A stretch of DNA of 64,000 nucleotides from Eutrigla gurnardus (Eukaryota; Chordata; Actinopteri; Perciformes; Triglidae): positions 1,938,913-2,002,912 of the forward strand of contig OY741267.1 of assembly GCA_963514095.1 (NCBI GenBank), given 5' to 3'. The translations under genes were made by a program, and so were the position numbers. Numbering within the stretch: the first letter of the stretch is position 1; each line of letters begins with the position of its first letter. Positions 10,142-22,960 of this stretch are shown in pieces. The notes beneath the pieces were generated by a model, which was not told where the DNA came from, did no database searches, and saw only the letters and a program-made list of their open reading frames with translations.

Positions 10142-13100
10142 ATGTTTCCAGAAACGGCTTGTTTAAAAACGGCGGCTCCGTTGTTTTCTCAACCCGGTTT
10201 CTTGAAGCATTTGAGACGGTTGTCCACAAACGGAGGAGCCGGTCACCTTCTGGCTCGGAGGCACTTCGGTGTCAGCCGCGGTCTGACAGCCAAGGTCCCT
10301 CCTGCGCGCAGACCCAGGGAGAGAGTGGAGGTCCCCGGGCTGGAGATGGTCACCTACGGGGACAGGATGCACTATGTGCCGGGTCTGTCTAAGCCCGTTA
10401 CCCCACAGTGGGAGCGGGACTACAAAGACCCGGGACATTACAGGTCTCCACCGGCCCACGCCATGCCGCTGTTCAAAGAGACGCCGTGCTATGTGTACAA
10501 CCAGAGGACCAGCGCGCTGGAAGGTAGGCTCACCGTCTCACCATTTAACAAGCACGTCTTCTTAAAGAGCACGATCTCAGTCGAGGCTCCTTGTTGCGTT
10601 TTATAGCAAAGACAGTATTCATTGAGATCTGAAGTAGTTTACGTGCTGCCTGGATTATAATTGATCACAATATCTTACTTCCTGTTAAAAGCTACTTATT
10701 TGTCAGACATGTCACCTTCGCTGATCAGAAGTGAAGTAAAACTGCTTATAACAAATGTAGTATTACATGTCGGAATTAGGGGTGTCAACGTTTACAATGT
10801 TTTCTACACGTGTACCCGGTTACACGTTTAAACGTATGATCTCTTTCTATCGCAGTGGCGCCATATAACCACTAGAGGGTTCTGTTTCCATTCAACCGCC
10901 TCCCAATCCCATTAAATCAAAGCCATTCCAGTAGTTATCAGACAAAAACGTTTATTCAACGTTATTCTCATAAAAAGCCGACACAGAACACCAACCAACA
11001 ATGCAATGTACAACAACACGTAACAATAAAGGCTAAAATAACAAGCCATTAACAGTTTTTTTTCAGCAGGACAACATTAGCGAAGAAGAAGATGATGAGC
11101 GCCGCGCTCTTCTCAAGTCCTCCGCAGCCTATTTTACACAGCAGCTGTCTTGCCTTTAAGTGGACGTCTGGTCTGAAAAACACAATAACATGTATTATTA
11201 TTTTTACTAATGGCCAAGAACAACATTTTACCAGTATGCAAAATAAATCACAGCAACTAGAATAGCAACATTATCACCCCTAAATATACTATAGGCGTAT
11301 ATATTGGTGAGAAACGAGGAGGAGGAAAAATGACGTGTAAACAGTTGATTTTGATTGATTTTCTAAACGGTTATGATTATTATCCGTGTACCCATTTACA
11401 CGTGTAGACGTTGACATCCCAAGTCGGAATCATATGAATGACAATGTGAAGAATGGGTGGTTGGAATGTGAGTCTTTTTATCAGCAGGAAGAGAAAGGAG
11501 GAGGAGACCTGTTGTTAGTGTGAGTAATGTTACATCCTGGTACCCAACACACAGAGAGACCTGTTGTTATAGTAACGTTACATCCTGGTACCCAACACAC
11601 AGAGAGACCTGTTTTTATAGTAACGTTACATCCTGGTACCCAACACACAGAGAGACCTGTTGTTATAGTAACGTTACATCCTGGTACCCAACACACAGAG
11701 AGACCTGTTATAGTAACGTTACATCCTGGTACCCAACACACAGAGAGACCTGTTTTTATAGTAACGTTACATCCTGGTACCCAACACACAGAGAGACCTG
11801 TTGTTATAGTAATGTTACATCCTGGTACCCAACACACAGAGAGACCTGTTGTTATAGTAACGTTAGATCCTGGTACCCAACACACAGAGAGACCTGTTTT
11901 TATAGTAACGTTACATCCTGGTACCCAACACACAGAGAGACCTGTTGTTATAGTAATGTTACATCCTGGTACCCAACACACAGAGAGACCTGTTGTTATA
12001 GTAACGTTAGATCCTGGTACCCAACACACAGAGAGACCTGTTGTTATAGTAACGTTACATCCTGGTACCCAACACACAGAGAGACCTGTTTTTATAGTAA
12101 CGTTACATCCTGGTACCCAACACACAGAGAGACCTGTTGTTATAGTAACGTTACATCCTGGTACCCAACACACAGAGAGACCTGTTGTTATAGTAACGTT
12201 ACATCCTGGTACCCAACACACAGAGAGACCTGTTGTTATAGTAACGTTACATCCTGGTACCCAACACACAGAGAGACCTGTTGTTATAGTAACGTTACAT
12301 CCTGGTACCCAACACACAGAGAGACCTGTTGTTATAGTAACGTTACATCCTGGTACCCAACACACAGAGAGACCTGTTTTTATAGTAACGTTACATCCTG
12401 GTACCCAACACACAGAGAGACCTGTTGTTATAGTAACGTTACATCCTGGTACCCAACACACAGAGAGACCTGTTGTTATAGTAACGTTACATCCTGGTAC
12501 CCAACACACAGAGAGACCTGTTGTTATAGTAACGTTACATCCTGGTACCCAACACACAGAGAGACCTGTTGTTATAGTAACGTTACATCCTGGTACCCAA
12601 CACACAGAGAGACCTGTTATTCGTTTTTCAAATAATCATCTCACTTGACATCTCTATGTCTATCTCTCGCTCTCTGTCTCAGGGGTGCGTCAGGCTCTGT
12701 GGTTGACCAAAACCAAATTGATATCTGGTCTGCCGCCTCAGCTCCTCTCGCTGACGGAGAATCCTGCCAATCGCATACCGGATCAGGACGAACGTGTGCA
12801 GACCGCCATCAAACACGCCCGCTTCTGGGACACAACGGAGAAACGACCAGGCAAAGACAAATACAGGTATGAACAGTCAGCTCATGTTATCTGCTCAAGT
12901 AGATTAACAACTATTAAAGTACCGAATAAACTCAATTTAGTAAAAATCAAGATGCTCAATATATATGCCCAATACATACCGACCCTATGTGAATAAGTAA
13001 TTGCCCCCTTGGTTCATCCAAATTTAATTTAATAGATAATTGGGTCTAATTTGACAAGACACACCAGGAATGATTCCTGCCATAGCTGTTCAATCTGAAC

Positions 13101-16100
13101 ACTTCAATAGAACCTCTCTGTCAATGTGAAGCTAAAAGGTCTCAAACAGCAGCACGTGATGCTGCGATCAACAGTACAAATGAGGGAAAAATATGTTATC
13201 TGTGCGGAAAGGGTTACAAAGACATTCATATGGCTCTGGGAGTCACAGTGAGAGCCATTATTAATAAATGGAGAGAACATGGAACAGTGGTGAACCTTCC
13301 CAGGACCGACCGGCCACCAAAACTCCACATCGGCGACTTATCCAGGAGGTCCTAAAAGAAGCCCAGAATAACATCTGAAGGACTGCAGGCATCACTTGCC
13401 TCAGTAAAGCTCAGTTAAGATCAGTGTTTATTCCAAAGGGCAAGTATGGCACCCATGAGAGAGCTGTGAGACCAAAACCACTGCTGTCCACAAAGAAGAC
13501 AAAGGCTCATCTAACATTTACCAAAAACATCTTGATGACCCCCAAGACCTTTGAGATCAGATTCTATGGACTGATGATTCAGGTACAACTTTTAAAAGGC
13601 ATGGGTCCCGTTACATCTGGTGGAAACCTAACACAGCCTTCCACAATAAGAGCATCATACCAGCAGTCTACATGGTGGTTTTAGTATGATGGTTCTGGGA
13701 CTGCTTTGCTGCTTCAGGACCTGGACCAAACATGGTTGTTTTAGTGTGATGGTCTGGGGCTGCTTTGATGCTTCAGGACCTGGACCAAACATGGTGGTTT
13801 GAGTGTGATGGTCTGGGGCTGCTTTGATGCTTCAGGACCTGGACCAAACATGGTGGTTTGAGTGTGATGGTCTGGGGCTGCTTTGATGCTTCAGGACCTG
13901 GACCAAACATGGTGGTTTGAGTGTGATGGTCTGGGGCTGCTTTGATGCTTCAGGACCTGGACCAAACATGGTGGTTTGAGTGTGATGGTCTGGGGCTGCT
14001 TTGATGCTTCAGGACCTGGACCAAACATGGTGGTTTGAGTGTGATGGTCTGGGGCTGCTTTGATGCTTCAGGACCTGGACCAAACATGGTGGTTTGAGTG
14101 TGATGGTGATGTTAGTGGGTCATGCTATGTAGAGTCGAGGTGAAGTCTGAACAGGTGAGTCTTGAGCCTTTTTCGGAAGATGGCAGATGACTCTGCTGTC
14201 CTGACATTGGTCGGGAGTTCGTTCCACCACTGAGGACCAGAACAGAGAAGAGTCTGGACTTTGCTCAGCGACATTTGTTTGATTTCAGCGATGGTGGTAC
14301 CAGCCGGCCAGCTGAAGTAGAGGAGCGAAGTGCTCGCTTCGGGGCATGAGGTTTGACCAGTGTTTGAAGGTAGATGGGTGCCGTTCCATTGATGGCCCTG
14401 AAGGCCAGTGTCATCGTCTTGAATTGGATGCGTGCTGCAACAGGGAGCCAGTGGAGGTCACGGAGGAGGGGGGTCACATGGGAGAATTTGGGTAGATTGA
14501 AGATAAGGCGTGCTGCGGCGTTCTGGATACTAGGGCTGGGTATTGTTTAGAATCTCACGATTCGATTAGATTTCGATTCGATATTGATTTGAAATGTTTC
14601 GATATCAATTCAGTATCAAGCAGAAATACACAAGTAAGAGTACCAGATCATTTTTTCAAATAATTTATTTAGTTCCGTGCCTTATGAACAGCCGTGGTGT
14701 AACTCATGGCATGATAAAACAGGACACTGCTTAAACACTGAACTACAGTGCATGTAACGGGTTCACACCGGCCGTGGAAGCTATGGTAGTAGACAGTAGT
14801 AGTGCAGATATACCGTTGAAATGCACATATTTGTTTATCTACTCTTCACATTTATTAAATGTATTTTCTCTTCCTGTTTCCCAGTGCGAGTTGAGATACA
14901 CAAATATGATCACATTTGTCAATCGCGGTATTTTATTTTGAAAATTGCTTTTATTTTGAAAATTGACCGTATTGTCTCGTGTTTCTTTGTGTGATTTTCT
15001 GCCAGAATTGACGCGTTCGCTCGCGGCACGCGCAAAAAATAGAGCGAAACGATCACTTCACGGGGCGGGACAGCCGCGCCTATTCGTGGCGCTCCGTGTC
15101 TGGTGTGAACGACACTCTCGCTTAACAGGGGCGCCGAAAGGAAGCAGGCTCCACTATGTGCCTATTCGCGGCGCTTCCGCGGCCGTTGTGAACGCTGTAC
15201 TCACTCCGGTCGCCATATTGTAATGGTTTGGTCTAGTGCGGCCCCCGTCCAGACAGCACGAATCACACAAGGGTGTCGGTCACAGCGCCCCCACTGGACA
15301 GGGGCTTGAATCGATTCAGAAGATGGCTGAATCGATATTGAATTGCGGGGAAAAGAATCGCAATGCTTTGCTGAATCGATATTTTTACCCATCCCTACTG
15401 GATACGCTACAATGGTTTAGTTGCCGAGGCCGGGAGTCCGGCCAGGAGAGAGTTGCAGTAGTCAAGGCGGGAGATGACCAGTGCTTGGACCAGGCGTTGC
15501 GTTGCATCCTTTGTGAGGAAGGTCCGAATCCTGCGGATATTGTAGAGGGCAAATCTGCAGGATCGGGCCACAGTAGTGATGTTGGGGGTGCAGGATAGTT
15601 GGTCATCGAGGATTACACCCAGGTTCCTCGCAGTTGACGACGGCAATACTGTGATGCCCTTAACAGTGACCGACAGATCCATGCGAGGGCAGTCTTTCCC
15701 CGGGATGAAGAGGAGTTTTATTCAGGTTAAGCTTGAGGTGATGTGCAGTTGTCCAGACAGAGATGTCAGCCAGACAGTCCGAGATGCGAGTTGCAATGTG
15801 AGTGTCAGAGGACGGGGGGAAAAGAGAGGAACAGCTGGGTGTCATCTGCGTAGCAATAGTAGGAGAATCCATGCGATGTGATAACAGAACCTAGTGATCT
15901 GGTGTATAGTGAGAACAGAAGCGGTCCTAATACTGATACCACACCACACCAGTGGTGCCGCCAGCCGGAATCCTGTATGCACTGTGCGTACTTTTTTTGA
16001 AGGTGAAAAAAAAATTGAAGCAATTATTTTTTTTACCACACCACACCACACCAATACCATACCATATGATACCATATTATACCATACATACCATACCATA

Positions 16101-19100
16101 CCATACCATACCACACTGATACCATACCACACTATACCACACCACACCAATACCAACGGTACTTTTGTTAATACTTTGTGCAGTGAAAACCTTATATCAC
16201 AATTAGTACACCAACTATGTTTATATGTTTGTCATTGACAGGTGTCATCTCATTGGCTGCTCATTGATAGTCAGTGACAGATAAGATTAAAGTTGAAAGT
16301 GATTGAACTCTATGTACAATGATGAGGTGTATCATCTATGTGGGATGCAACTCCCAAAGTAGCACTGCAGAAGGTTTGGCTCATTCCAGCAAATCCCTCT
16401 GTTCTTTTTCGGTTTCTGTTCTTCTCCCAGCAACACGTTGCTCCTCAACCTGCTGCATCTGTGTGCGACTCTACAGTCCAGCCACCCAGCACTTGGCAGG
16501 CGGATCCTTGCTGAGAAATACTCACTGGCAGCCACATGGAAAAGAGGTAATACACACTCCTGGGTTACAAGGTGTAAAACGAGGTATCCTGTGGGATTCA
16601 CCAACAAAGGCAAGCAATAAGAGTGAGGGTTAGATGTAAATGGTGCATGGTTTCAAACATTTCACAAGAGATGAAGCTTTTTCACATGGTATGGAGGCGG
16701 AGGTGGTACCACCCTGTCCCAGTGGCTTAACCTGGACCTCCGTAGGGGGGTCTGGGGGGATCCTGCCCCTCCCCAAAAAAACCTCTGATAAACAACCTCT
16801 AATTTGATGCTTTTTTTATGCACTTTGGCTCCTTATATGCATTCCAAATACATGAATATGAATAGTTTTTTGTCCCACAAAAACTTTTTTTACTTTTCAG
16901 ATTTATTATGAATTATGAGGTTAATAATATTTGTACTTATTGGTAATTATTATACTGATTAGAAACAGAATATACCAACTGTTTGTCTGTCACATTCATT
17001 GACTACAGTTGGAGAAACTGGTGGAATCTAATTGTACTCAATTACTGTACCTACGTACAATGTTGAAGTGCTTGTACTTGTATGCTGACATTAATTTATT
17101 GAAATATTAAAACGGTTTTCTTTTAGATCCAGTTCAAGTAAAATGAGTCGTTAACTGTTTGTTTGAGTTTGTTTTGGAAACAAGCCATGACGTAACGTAA
17201 TGTTATGCAAAGCGTTTTCTGACAACGCCACTGGTGTGACCAGCTGGTTAAGATACATACCACACTGGCTTAATGCTGCTGTTGATGCCCCTTCATGTTT
17301 CCATGAAGACACATATCCAGGATATCTCTCTTACTTAACTTAACTAATCCTAACAACTGTGATCCCGCTAAGCATCCTACGATGTTGCTTATCACCCCAG
17401 GAAGCCAACCAGGGTTTCTCAGTCTGGCTGGAGGCACGTTCACATTAAAGGGGTGGCGATCACAGCACATGACAAATTGCAAACATGGACAAGTCTACTC
17501 TCAGCAAAGTGGCATATTTTATAAAGGAAGACAAAACTATAATATTAGACAGGTCAAAGAAGTTAAACAGATAATCAGATCTAGCTGGTCTAACTCTTTT
17601 TTTCCCTCCTTGGCGGTTCTTATTCACACACACAGGATAGAAAAAACTTGAGGTCAGACTTATGGTTATGAATCACCAGAAATGTTTTCTCTCTTGCTTC
17701 TCAGGGCTTCTGTAGTTCTAATGGACCGCCATTTTCATTCCACGTTTGTTTACCAGGTGAGGACCTGTTCCAGGTTAGGGGTCAGAATGGTTTATTGCAA
17801 AACTGCATGGATCCTCTACCAGAGGTTTCTGGGAAACAGGAAGTGGCCGACATGGCAGATCATGTCTTGGAACCTTTGTATCCTGTCTCCCCCTCCATTG
17901 ACCTGCAGAAAGTCCATGTGTACAGGGAGGAGCTTAACTGCACAGGTAAGAAGTGAGAAGTCACAAACATAATCTGTCTAATATACATCTATCAAATCTA
18001 TAATAATCTAAGGTTGTGTTCCAAATCACTCACTAGTCCCTATACTGTCAGTTCACCATGTTGTGCTGTCTGAATGTATAGTGAGAGGATTGTACCAGAT
18101 ATAGTAGATTTAAAGTGTCCACAATTCATCTTGAAAAGTAGTACACAACTGATGTCACTAACGGAGCACAATACCATAATGCATTGCACTGAAGGAAAAA
18201 TGTAGAGAGAGCAAAGTGTTTGAGACAAATCCATGAAAACAATAGATTTAATGTTAGTAGAGCATCGAAACACTAGCCAAAAGTATTTTAATTGATTTAT
18301 TAATTTGGTAAAATATGCAATGGCAGCCTCCTGATGGTTGTGTTAATGGTTACTGTTCTTGAGACCAAGGGCCCTAGTTTCGTAGACCAGGCGCAGTCAG
18401 CGCGCAGCGCACCTGCGCCACGCCGACGGGGTGTGTCCGCCTGGTCTTTGCAAGTTTCGTGCACCGCGCAGGCTCGCGCAGGCACGCCTCCCGTCTCGCC
18501 CACCCACGCAAGTGGGAAAGAGGGAGGAGAAGAAGGCGTGAGTGGGAGACGAGGAGGAGACGAGGCGTGGACTGGGATTAATACAGCCGATTCAGATCTT
18601 CACCAATCAAATGAGCTCCTCTCCTCTCCTTTAATGCGTTAGGGGAGGTTCAGTGCAAGTTCCGTCACTTGACAACCCAATGACAGAAGCAGCGCCGCCG
18701 CTCCCACCACGCTCATCACGCGCTGTGCGCGCGTATAGTCATAATAATTATAATGCCGATATTATATCACTATAGACATTGTAGGCACATTTTAGGCATG
18801 TCTATCACAAAACAGGGTCAGGGTGCACAGCTCATCATCTGCGCTCCACAGCTGCACCGGATTCCCCGTCCAACACCAGAACGGCGGGACACCGTGACCT
18901 CGCGTGCCGCTCAGACCAGCTGCCTGTGAGGTCTCGGTGACGTGTGCGCACTGCGCGCCGTCAGCCAAACTGCCACTCCGCCAGCTGTGATTCGCCTTGA
19001 ATGAATGGACTTTATTTGCGCCTTGCGCTGAGAGTAGACTAGGTTGGAGCTGACGGGCTTTCAGCGAAGTCTCGGCGAGGCTTTTTGCCACGAAACTTCC

Positions 19101-20512
19101 GCTGCACCAAGCTGAATCTGTGACGCCTCCCCCTGCTGCGCCGCCACACCCATCTTGGCGCAGGCGATCCACCAAACTGCCAAACTGACCGTGCACAAGG
19201 CTGCGCGGGTCGAAAGTTACATTACGCCGGCTCCGTCACCCTGCGCCGCCACGAAACTAGGGCCCCAAATGAATTAGTATTTTTTTGGCACATTATATTT
19301 TTGGAATGAGTGGAGAGAACACTTCCTGTTAGGATGGTGTTGCATTTCATATGTGCTTACTTGTTCTTCACACAGCCCAGTGGTGGAGACGTTTACTTTG
19401 ATCTACATAGACTGTCAGGATTTTTACAAGCTACATTACAGCTAATGCTGGTTTGAACACCTATTGGGAAGTGCTATGGCTCCACCTACTGGTGAAAAAG
19501 AAAATACTGTCAATGTTCTTTGCAGAATTTAAGCTTGATTTGCCGGCGTCAGAATAAGTAAAACAGATTATTTACGATGATTGTTTGTTAATGGCTTAGT
19601 TATTTCTTGTAAGCTTGTTCTTTCTATTTTGGCGGACAAAACACATTTTGACTAGGGCACCAAATGAGCTTGCTCTGCCACTGATAGCACTCCTTCCGTT
19701 CTTCCTTCTCACAATAACAACCCTAGACAGATACGTGGCATCGCTACTTCCCAGGGGAACTTAGCGTAGACCTACTTAAATGATGTCTGTTATTCAATCA
19801 GGTTTCAGAGGCGACTATCCTTACCCACATGCCCACACACTTTACTTCCTGGAGGGAGCTGATTCCAACTGTAGGCTCCGGCCAGACCAGTTCAGAGCCA
19901 AGATGCTCATGTTCACCTTTGGAAACGCACTGGTCCGTGCACACAAGCTTTACGGGGTAAGGATGTACACAATGTATTTACAGGGCATCATCATAAACAC
20001 ACACTGTGAACATTAGGGCTGGGGATCGTTGGAAATATTTGATTCCGATAACATGAATTAGATACTTTTTGACTTTATGTGAATATTAGACCAACTATGT
20101 TTCTTTAAATGACTCCATCTCATTACTCTGTCAGATAGTTTTTTATGTGAACATGAAATGACGGTACACAGGAATGACCAAACTCTGTTCCTAAATGTAA
20201 CACGTTACAGTTTCTTTAAATATGTATCAGTTTATATTCCGAAGAATTATTACCCTATCATGTCAGTGCTAGTCAGAATCCCAATCAGCAACATATTTAT
20301 TGCCACGAAGGATTTTACACCACCGAGGAATTAGTCTTGGTGACGAAGGTGCATACATTGAGGACAATAACAATAAACAAACAGTGCCTATAATATATAG
20401 CATATACAATTTAAACAAACGAGAAAAAAAGACAGACATAAAGTGACATAGTTTGTGCTGTTTAAGGATACACAACCCTAGTGAGAATACTGTATGATTC
20501 ACATTCTTAAAC

Positions 20513-20557
<45 letters not shown>

Positions 20558-22703
20558 TGTGTCTGTGTCTGTGTCTGTGTGTGTGTCTGTGTGTGTGTGT
20601 CTGTGTGTGTGTTAGCCCCAGTGTGTATTAGATCATCCCATCACGGTACAAGCAGTGGGGACCAACGGTAGAATTTTCCAGTTTCTGGTTTTCCAACTCA
20701 ACACCACAGATCTGTCAGGAGCCGGCGGCATCAAGAACCAGGTGCTCCATTTCCAGAAGTTCCACCTGCGTTATCTGTGGTCTACACACAACGTCAGACA
20801 TCCACCCAAGAGTTTTGACTTTACTGAATGTTAAAATGGCCACTACAAACACTCCAGTGGTCGTCAACATGTTGAAGAACTGTATGGGTTTAATGAGAGA
20901 CCAACATGTAGGAGTCCTCAGAGAAACCATCGTTACCAAGAGATTTACCTTGTATTTGCAATATTAGTAGTTTATATAATATTGATCACCATTGATACTT
21001 GGCGTCTGTGTATGCAGTATTCCCATGACAAATACCATTCTAGGATACTGCTGTATCTGTTTTGTAAGAATGAGCTGCTCTGTGTCTTGGTTTCTGACAC
21101 GTCGTGTGCTTCATGTAGGCGTGGCTGGATGAAGATGTGGAGCTCTATGACTTTGCAAAAGTCCGTCCACTCATCAAAAAGAAGCAAGTGAAGGTATGAC
21201 CGTACTCGCCTTCTGTCTGGTGGCGACTGACTAATGACACGCGGCCCTTACAAGAGTAAAAGACCAAATGATATCCGAGCGGCTTTCCCACACCGCCTCC
21301 ATGTCCGTTCTGCACTCACGCAGGTATCTGTGGTCAGCAGCGCTGCATCTTCACACCATGACAGTCTTTTAAATATTTATTTGAACCTTAACGTAATGTT
21401 CGACTATATGCTGACATTTTATTTGAACTGACCTGCCCGAATATCATTCAGAATGTTTGCCTCATAACTGCGAGTGGACTGACTGACTCCCATAGCTTGA
21501 CTAAAAGCCATGTTCTATGTCGTTCTCTAGTTCCCAGTGGTTTGATACTTATGCACTCTAATCTGAGACATTCAAACTTTGGTGAAAGGACATATGTTTT
21601 AGTGTCAAAGGGCTATTTAGAAAGAAATGCAATTAGACGTGAAATACAAGAGGCCCTTTCCTTGCTTCATTGACTCAATGAGCTTTGCTGTGCTATATCC
21701 ATCCAGTTGTAATGTTTCCTTTCTATTTAATTTTCTGGGAAACAGCTGAATAGACTCATACGCCATTGAACATGTCAATTGGTTAACATTAGGGGTGTGA
21801 ATCTTTTTGCTACGATACAGTAGTTACAGTAGTTGGCGATTTGATTCAAGGACTTGGATTTGATTTTTTTTAACGATTCGATTCGATTCTGTAAACCACG
21901 ATTCGATTCAGTAACTTCTATATCCATGAAATAAACATGCAATAATGCGAGTGAGACTATCGGTATTCTTCTGAAAGGTGAAAAAATAAACAATCCACAG
22001 AATTAATTATTAAACATATTTGTTCTATAAAAAAGTAGTCCTGCATAATATTTTATACTGAATACAAAAATGTAATTAAACATTGCTCAGTTATTTTGAA
22101 CTTTTCCCAGTAGACTACATGCTGGCAGGGGAGAGAGTGTCTTAAACGTATTTAAACATTAATCATAATTAAGAATCACGATTCATCTGATTAAACGCAT
22201 TTATATCGGTTATTGGTGAAGCCAAAACGATTCATTCTATTTATTTATTTTAGCAGATCGATTCAGTTGAATCGATAGGACTGACAATTGATTCATCGAT
22301 GCATCAAATGAATCGTTACACCTCTAGTTAACATATAGAAGTAAATCAACATATGCACCGACATCTGGAACTGTTCACGTGGGAGAAAAGAAATCCATCA
22401 ATACCTCCAAGATTTCATGGCCTATTTTAGGGTTCTGAATGGCTGATTCCACGGCAGCTGGTAAAAATAAAATGCAATGTTTTTTTGGGGGAACAAGTGA
22501 AAATTGAAAACCTCTCATCTACATGAATATGAATGTGTATTTACTAATAAGTGTGATCAGAGGAAATGAAGAGCAACAGAGTATGTGTGAGTGTTTCTGA
22601 TTGGTTGCTGTGTGTCTCTCTGCAGGTACCAGCTGGTCTCCATGGTTACAAGCCTGAAGTATTCAGCAAATTCCTGGCCCTGTATCTGCACGGGGCTGTG
22701 TAG
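10142..22703 (+). CDS. mrpl37: Mitochondrial ribosomal protein L37 (large-subunit mitoribosome)
   Basis: Encodes mL37, a vertebrate-type structural protein of the mitochondrial large ribosomal subunit. Coding exons: 10142-10523, 12683-12866, 16431-16546, 17757-17945, 19802-19956, 20616-20741, 21119-21193, 22626-22703. They total 1305 bases (434 residues), all phases agree and every intron is GT-AG. Recognised blocks are VPGLEMVTYGDRMHYVPGL and YKDPGHYRSPP (exon 1), RQALWLTKTKLISGLP (exon 2), GDYPYPHAHTLYFLEGAD (exon 5), FLVFQLNTTDLSG (exon 6) and YKPEVFSKFLALYLHGA at the C-terminus. The basic, Arg-rich N-terminus suits a mitochondrial presequence. Length is close to the roughly 423 residues I recall for the human protein. 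The start is the first ATG of the frame and gives the presequence. Introns are repeat-filled. Confidence 0.95.
10777..11422. mobile_element. Non-autonomous hAT element with 8-bp TSD
   Basis: Termini TAGGGGTGTCAACGTTTAC and its imperfect inverse GTAGACGTTGACATCCCAA, flanked by the exact 8-bp duplication GTCGGAAT (10769-10776, 11423-11430). Subterminal ACACGTGTA motifs recur near both ends. 646 bp, no transposase. In mrpl37 intron 1. Confidence 0.9.
11520..12617. repeat. 48-bp minisatellite, about 23 units, mrpl37 intron 1
   Basis: Unit core CATCCTGGTACCCAACACAC followed by AGAGAGACCTGTTGTTATAG and TAACGTTA. Units are almost identical. Variants are GTTGTTATAG versus GTTTTTATAG, CATCC versus GATCC, TAACG versus TAATG, and one 45-bp unit near 11704. 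Because 48 is a multiple of three, several frames stay open on both strands for about 370 codons. These are not genes. A short inverted relative lies at 50565-50935. Confidence 0.97.
12995..14105 (+). mobile_element. Decayed Tc1-like transposon
   Basis: Starts near TAATTGCCCCCTTGG, followed by a leader TAATTGGGTCTAATTTGAC and a degenerate transposase. The transposase shows CACAGTGAGAGCCATTATTA (helix-turn-helix region), then KPLLSTKKTKAHLTF, LMTPKTFEIRFYGLMIQ and GPVTSGGNLTQPSTI in shifting frames. It breaks into a 59-bp tandem array at 13672 and abuts an antisense L2 at about 14106, so the C-terminal half and right inverted repeat are gone. It begins about 130 bp after mrpl37 exon 2. Confidence 0.8.
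13672..14105 (+). repeat. 59-bp tandem array within Tc1-like transposase
   Basis: Seven full units and a partial one begin CATGGTGGTTTGAGTGTGAT and continue GGTCTGGGGCTGCTTTGATG then CTTCAGGACCTGGACCAAA. Each encodes SVMVWGCFDASGPG in one frame, a conserved stretch of the Tc1 DDE domain. The first unit is most like intact transposase (WGCFAASGPG type); later ones are nearly identical to each other. Period 59 shifts the frame every unit. Confidence 0.92.
14106..15945 (-). mobile_element. L2-type LINE 3' part, interrupted by a hAT element
   Basis: Antisense L2 copy. 14106-14522 encodes the C-terminus (MTPLLRDLHWLPVAARIQFK). 15406-15945 encodes the region from YADDTQLFLSFPPVL (the catalytic FADD-type box) through DLSVTVKGITVLPSSTARNL and NLGVILDDQLSCTP. 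The two parts are contiguous once the nested element 14531-15397 is removed. Frameshifts and stops are present. It ends in an ACCAT-rich microsatellite at its 5' side. In mrpl37 intron 2. Confidence 0.85.
14531..15397. mobile_element. Non-autonomous hAT element nested in L2, 8-bp TSD
   Basis: Ends TAGGGCTGGGTAT and (inverted) TAGGGATGGGTAA, flanked by the exact duplication CTGGATAC (14523-14530, 15398-15405). Subterminal ATTCGATTYGAT motifs recur at both ends. Removing it restores the L2 sequence, which independently confirms the borders. 867 bp, no intact transposase. Confidence 0.95.
16035..16155. repeat. (ACCAT/ACCAC)n microsatellite
   Basis: Tandem ACCAC and ATACC pentamers with interruptions, at the 5' edge of the antisense L2 copy. 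Confidence 0.9.
16560..17740. other. mrpl37 intron 3, no further feature recognised
   Basis: Unique-looking or highly diverged sequence. The block 16690-16800 is C-rich and may be an old repeat, and 17300-17500 carries short open frames without recognisable domains. No coding exon beyond mrpl37 is supported. Confidence 0.4.
18369..19265. mobile_element. MITE with GGGCCCTAGTTTCG termini and 3-bp TSD
   Basis: The left end GGGCCCTAGTTTCGTAGACC is repeated inverted at the right end (CCACGAAACTAGGGCCC). The flanking trinucleotide CAA occurs on both sides (18366-18368, 19266-19268). The interior is unusually GC- and CpG-rich. A 273-bp relative with the same ends lies at 48870-49142. A 3-bp target duplication would suit PIF/Harbinger, but the assignment is tentative. 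In mrpl37 intron 4. Confidence 0.8.
20265..20500. repeat. Dispersed repeat fragment
   Basis: AGTCAGAATCCCAATCAGCA followed by TTTATTGCCACGAAGGATTT and GGAATTAGTCTTGGTGACG resembles the 3' end of a common fish retroelement repeat. A related form is at 33683-33955. Family unnamed here. Confidence 0.5.
20515..20612. repeat. (GT)n microsatellite abutting mrpl37 exon 6 acceptor
   Basis: About 98 bp of GT with CTGTGT interruptions, ending in GTTAG directly before exon 6 at 20616. It occupies the place of the usual polypyrimidine tract. Confidence 0.95.
21790..22326. mobile_element. Non-autonomous hAT element with 8-bp TSD
   Basis: Ends TAGGGGTGTGAATC and (inverted) TAGAGGTGTAACGATT, flanked by the exact duplication GTTAACAT (21782-21789, 22327-22334). 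Subterminal ATTCGATTC repeats occur at both ends. 537 bp. In mrpl37 intron 7. Confidence 0.93.
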
Positions 22704-22729
22704 GACTACACACCGGACTACATGCAGTA

Positions 22730-22960
<231 letters not shown>

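Noticed and set aside
11481..12648. Three overlapping ORFs of 371-374 codons with Cys-rich 16-residue repeats
   Set aside because: They are translations of the 48-bp minisatellite in both strands and several frames, within mrpl37 intron 1. No splice or start context, and every frame is equally repetitive.
18792..19196. 134-codon minus-strand ORF in GC-rich sequence
   Set aside because: Lies wholly inside the 897-bp MITE and is paralleled by out-of-frame ORFs in the shorter copy at 48870. Composition-driven.
20014..20160. Possible further hAT element beginning TAGGGCTGGGGATCG after GTGAACAT
   Set aside because: The 8-mer GTGAACAT recurs at 20148 but no matching inverted terminus precedes it. 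At most a truncated end.
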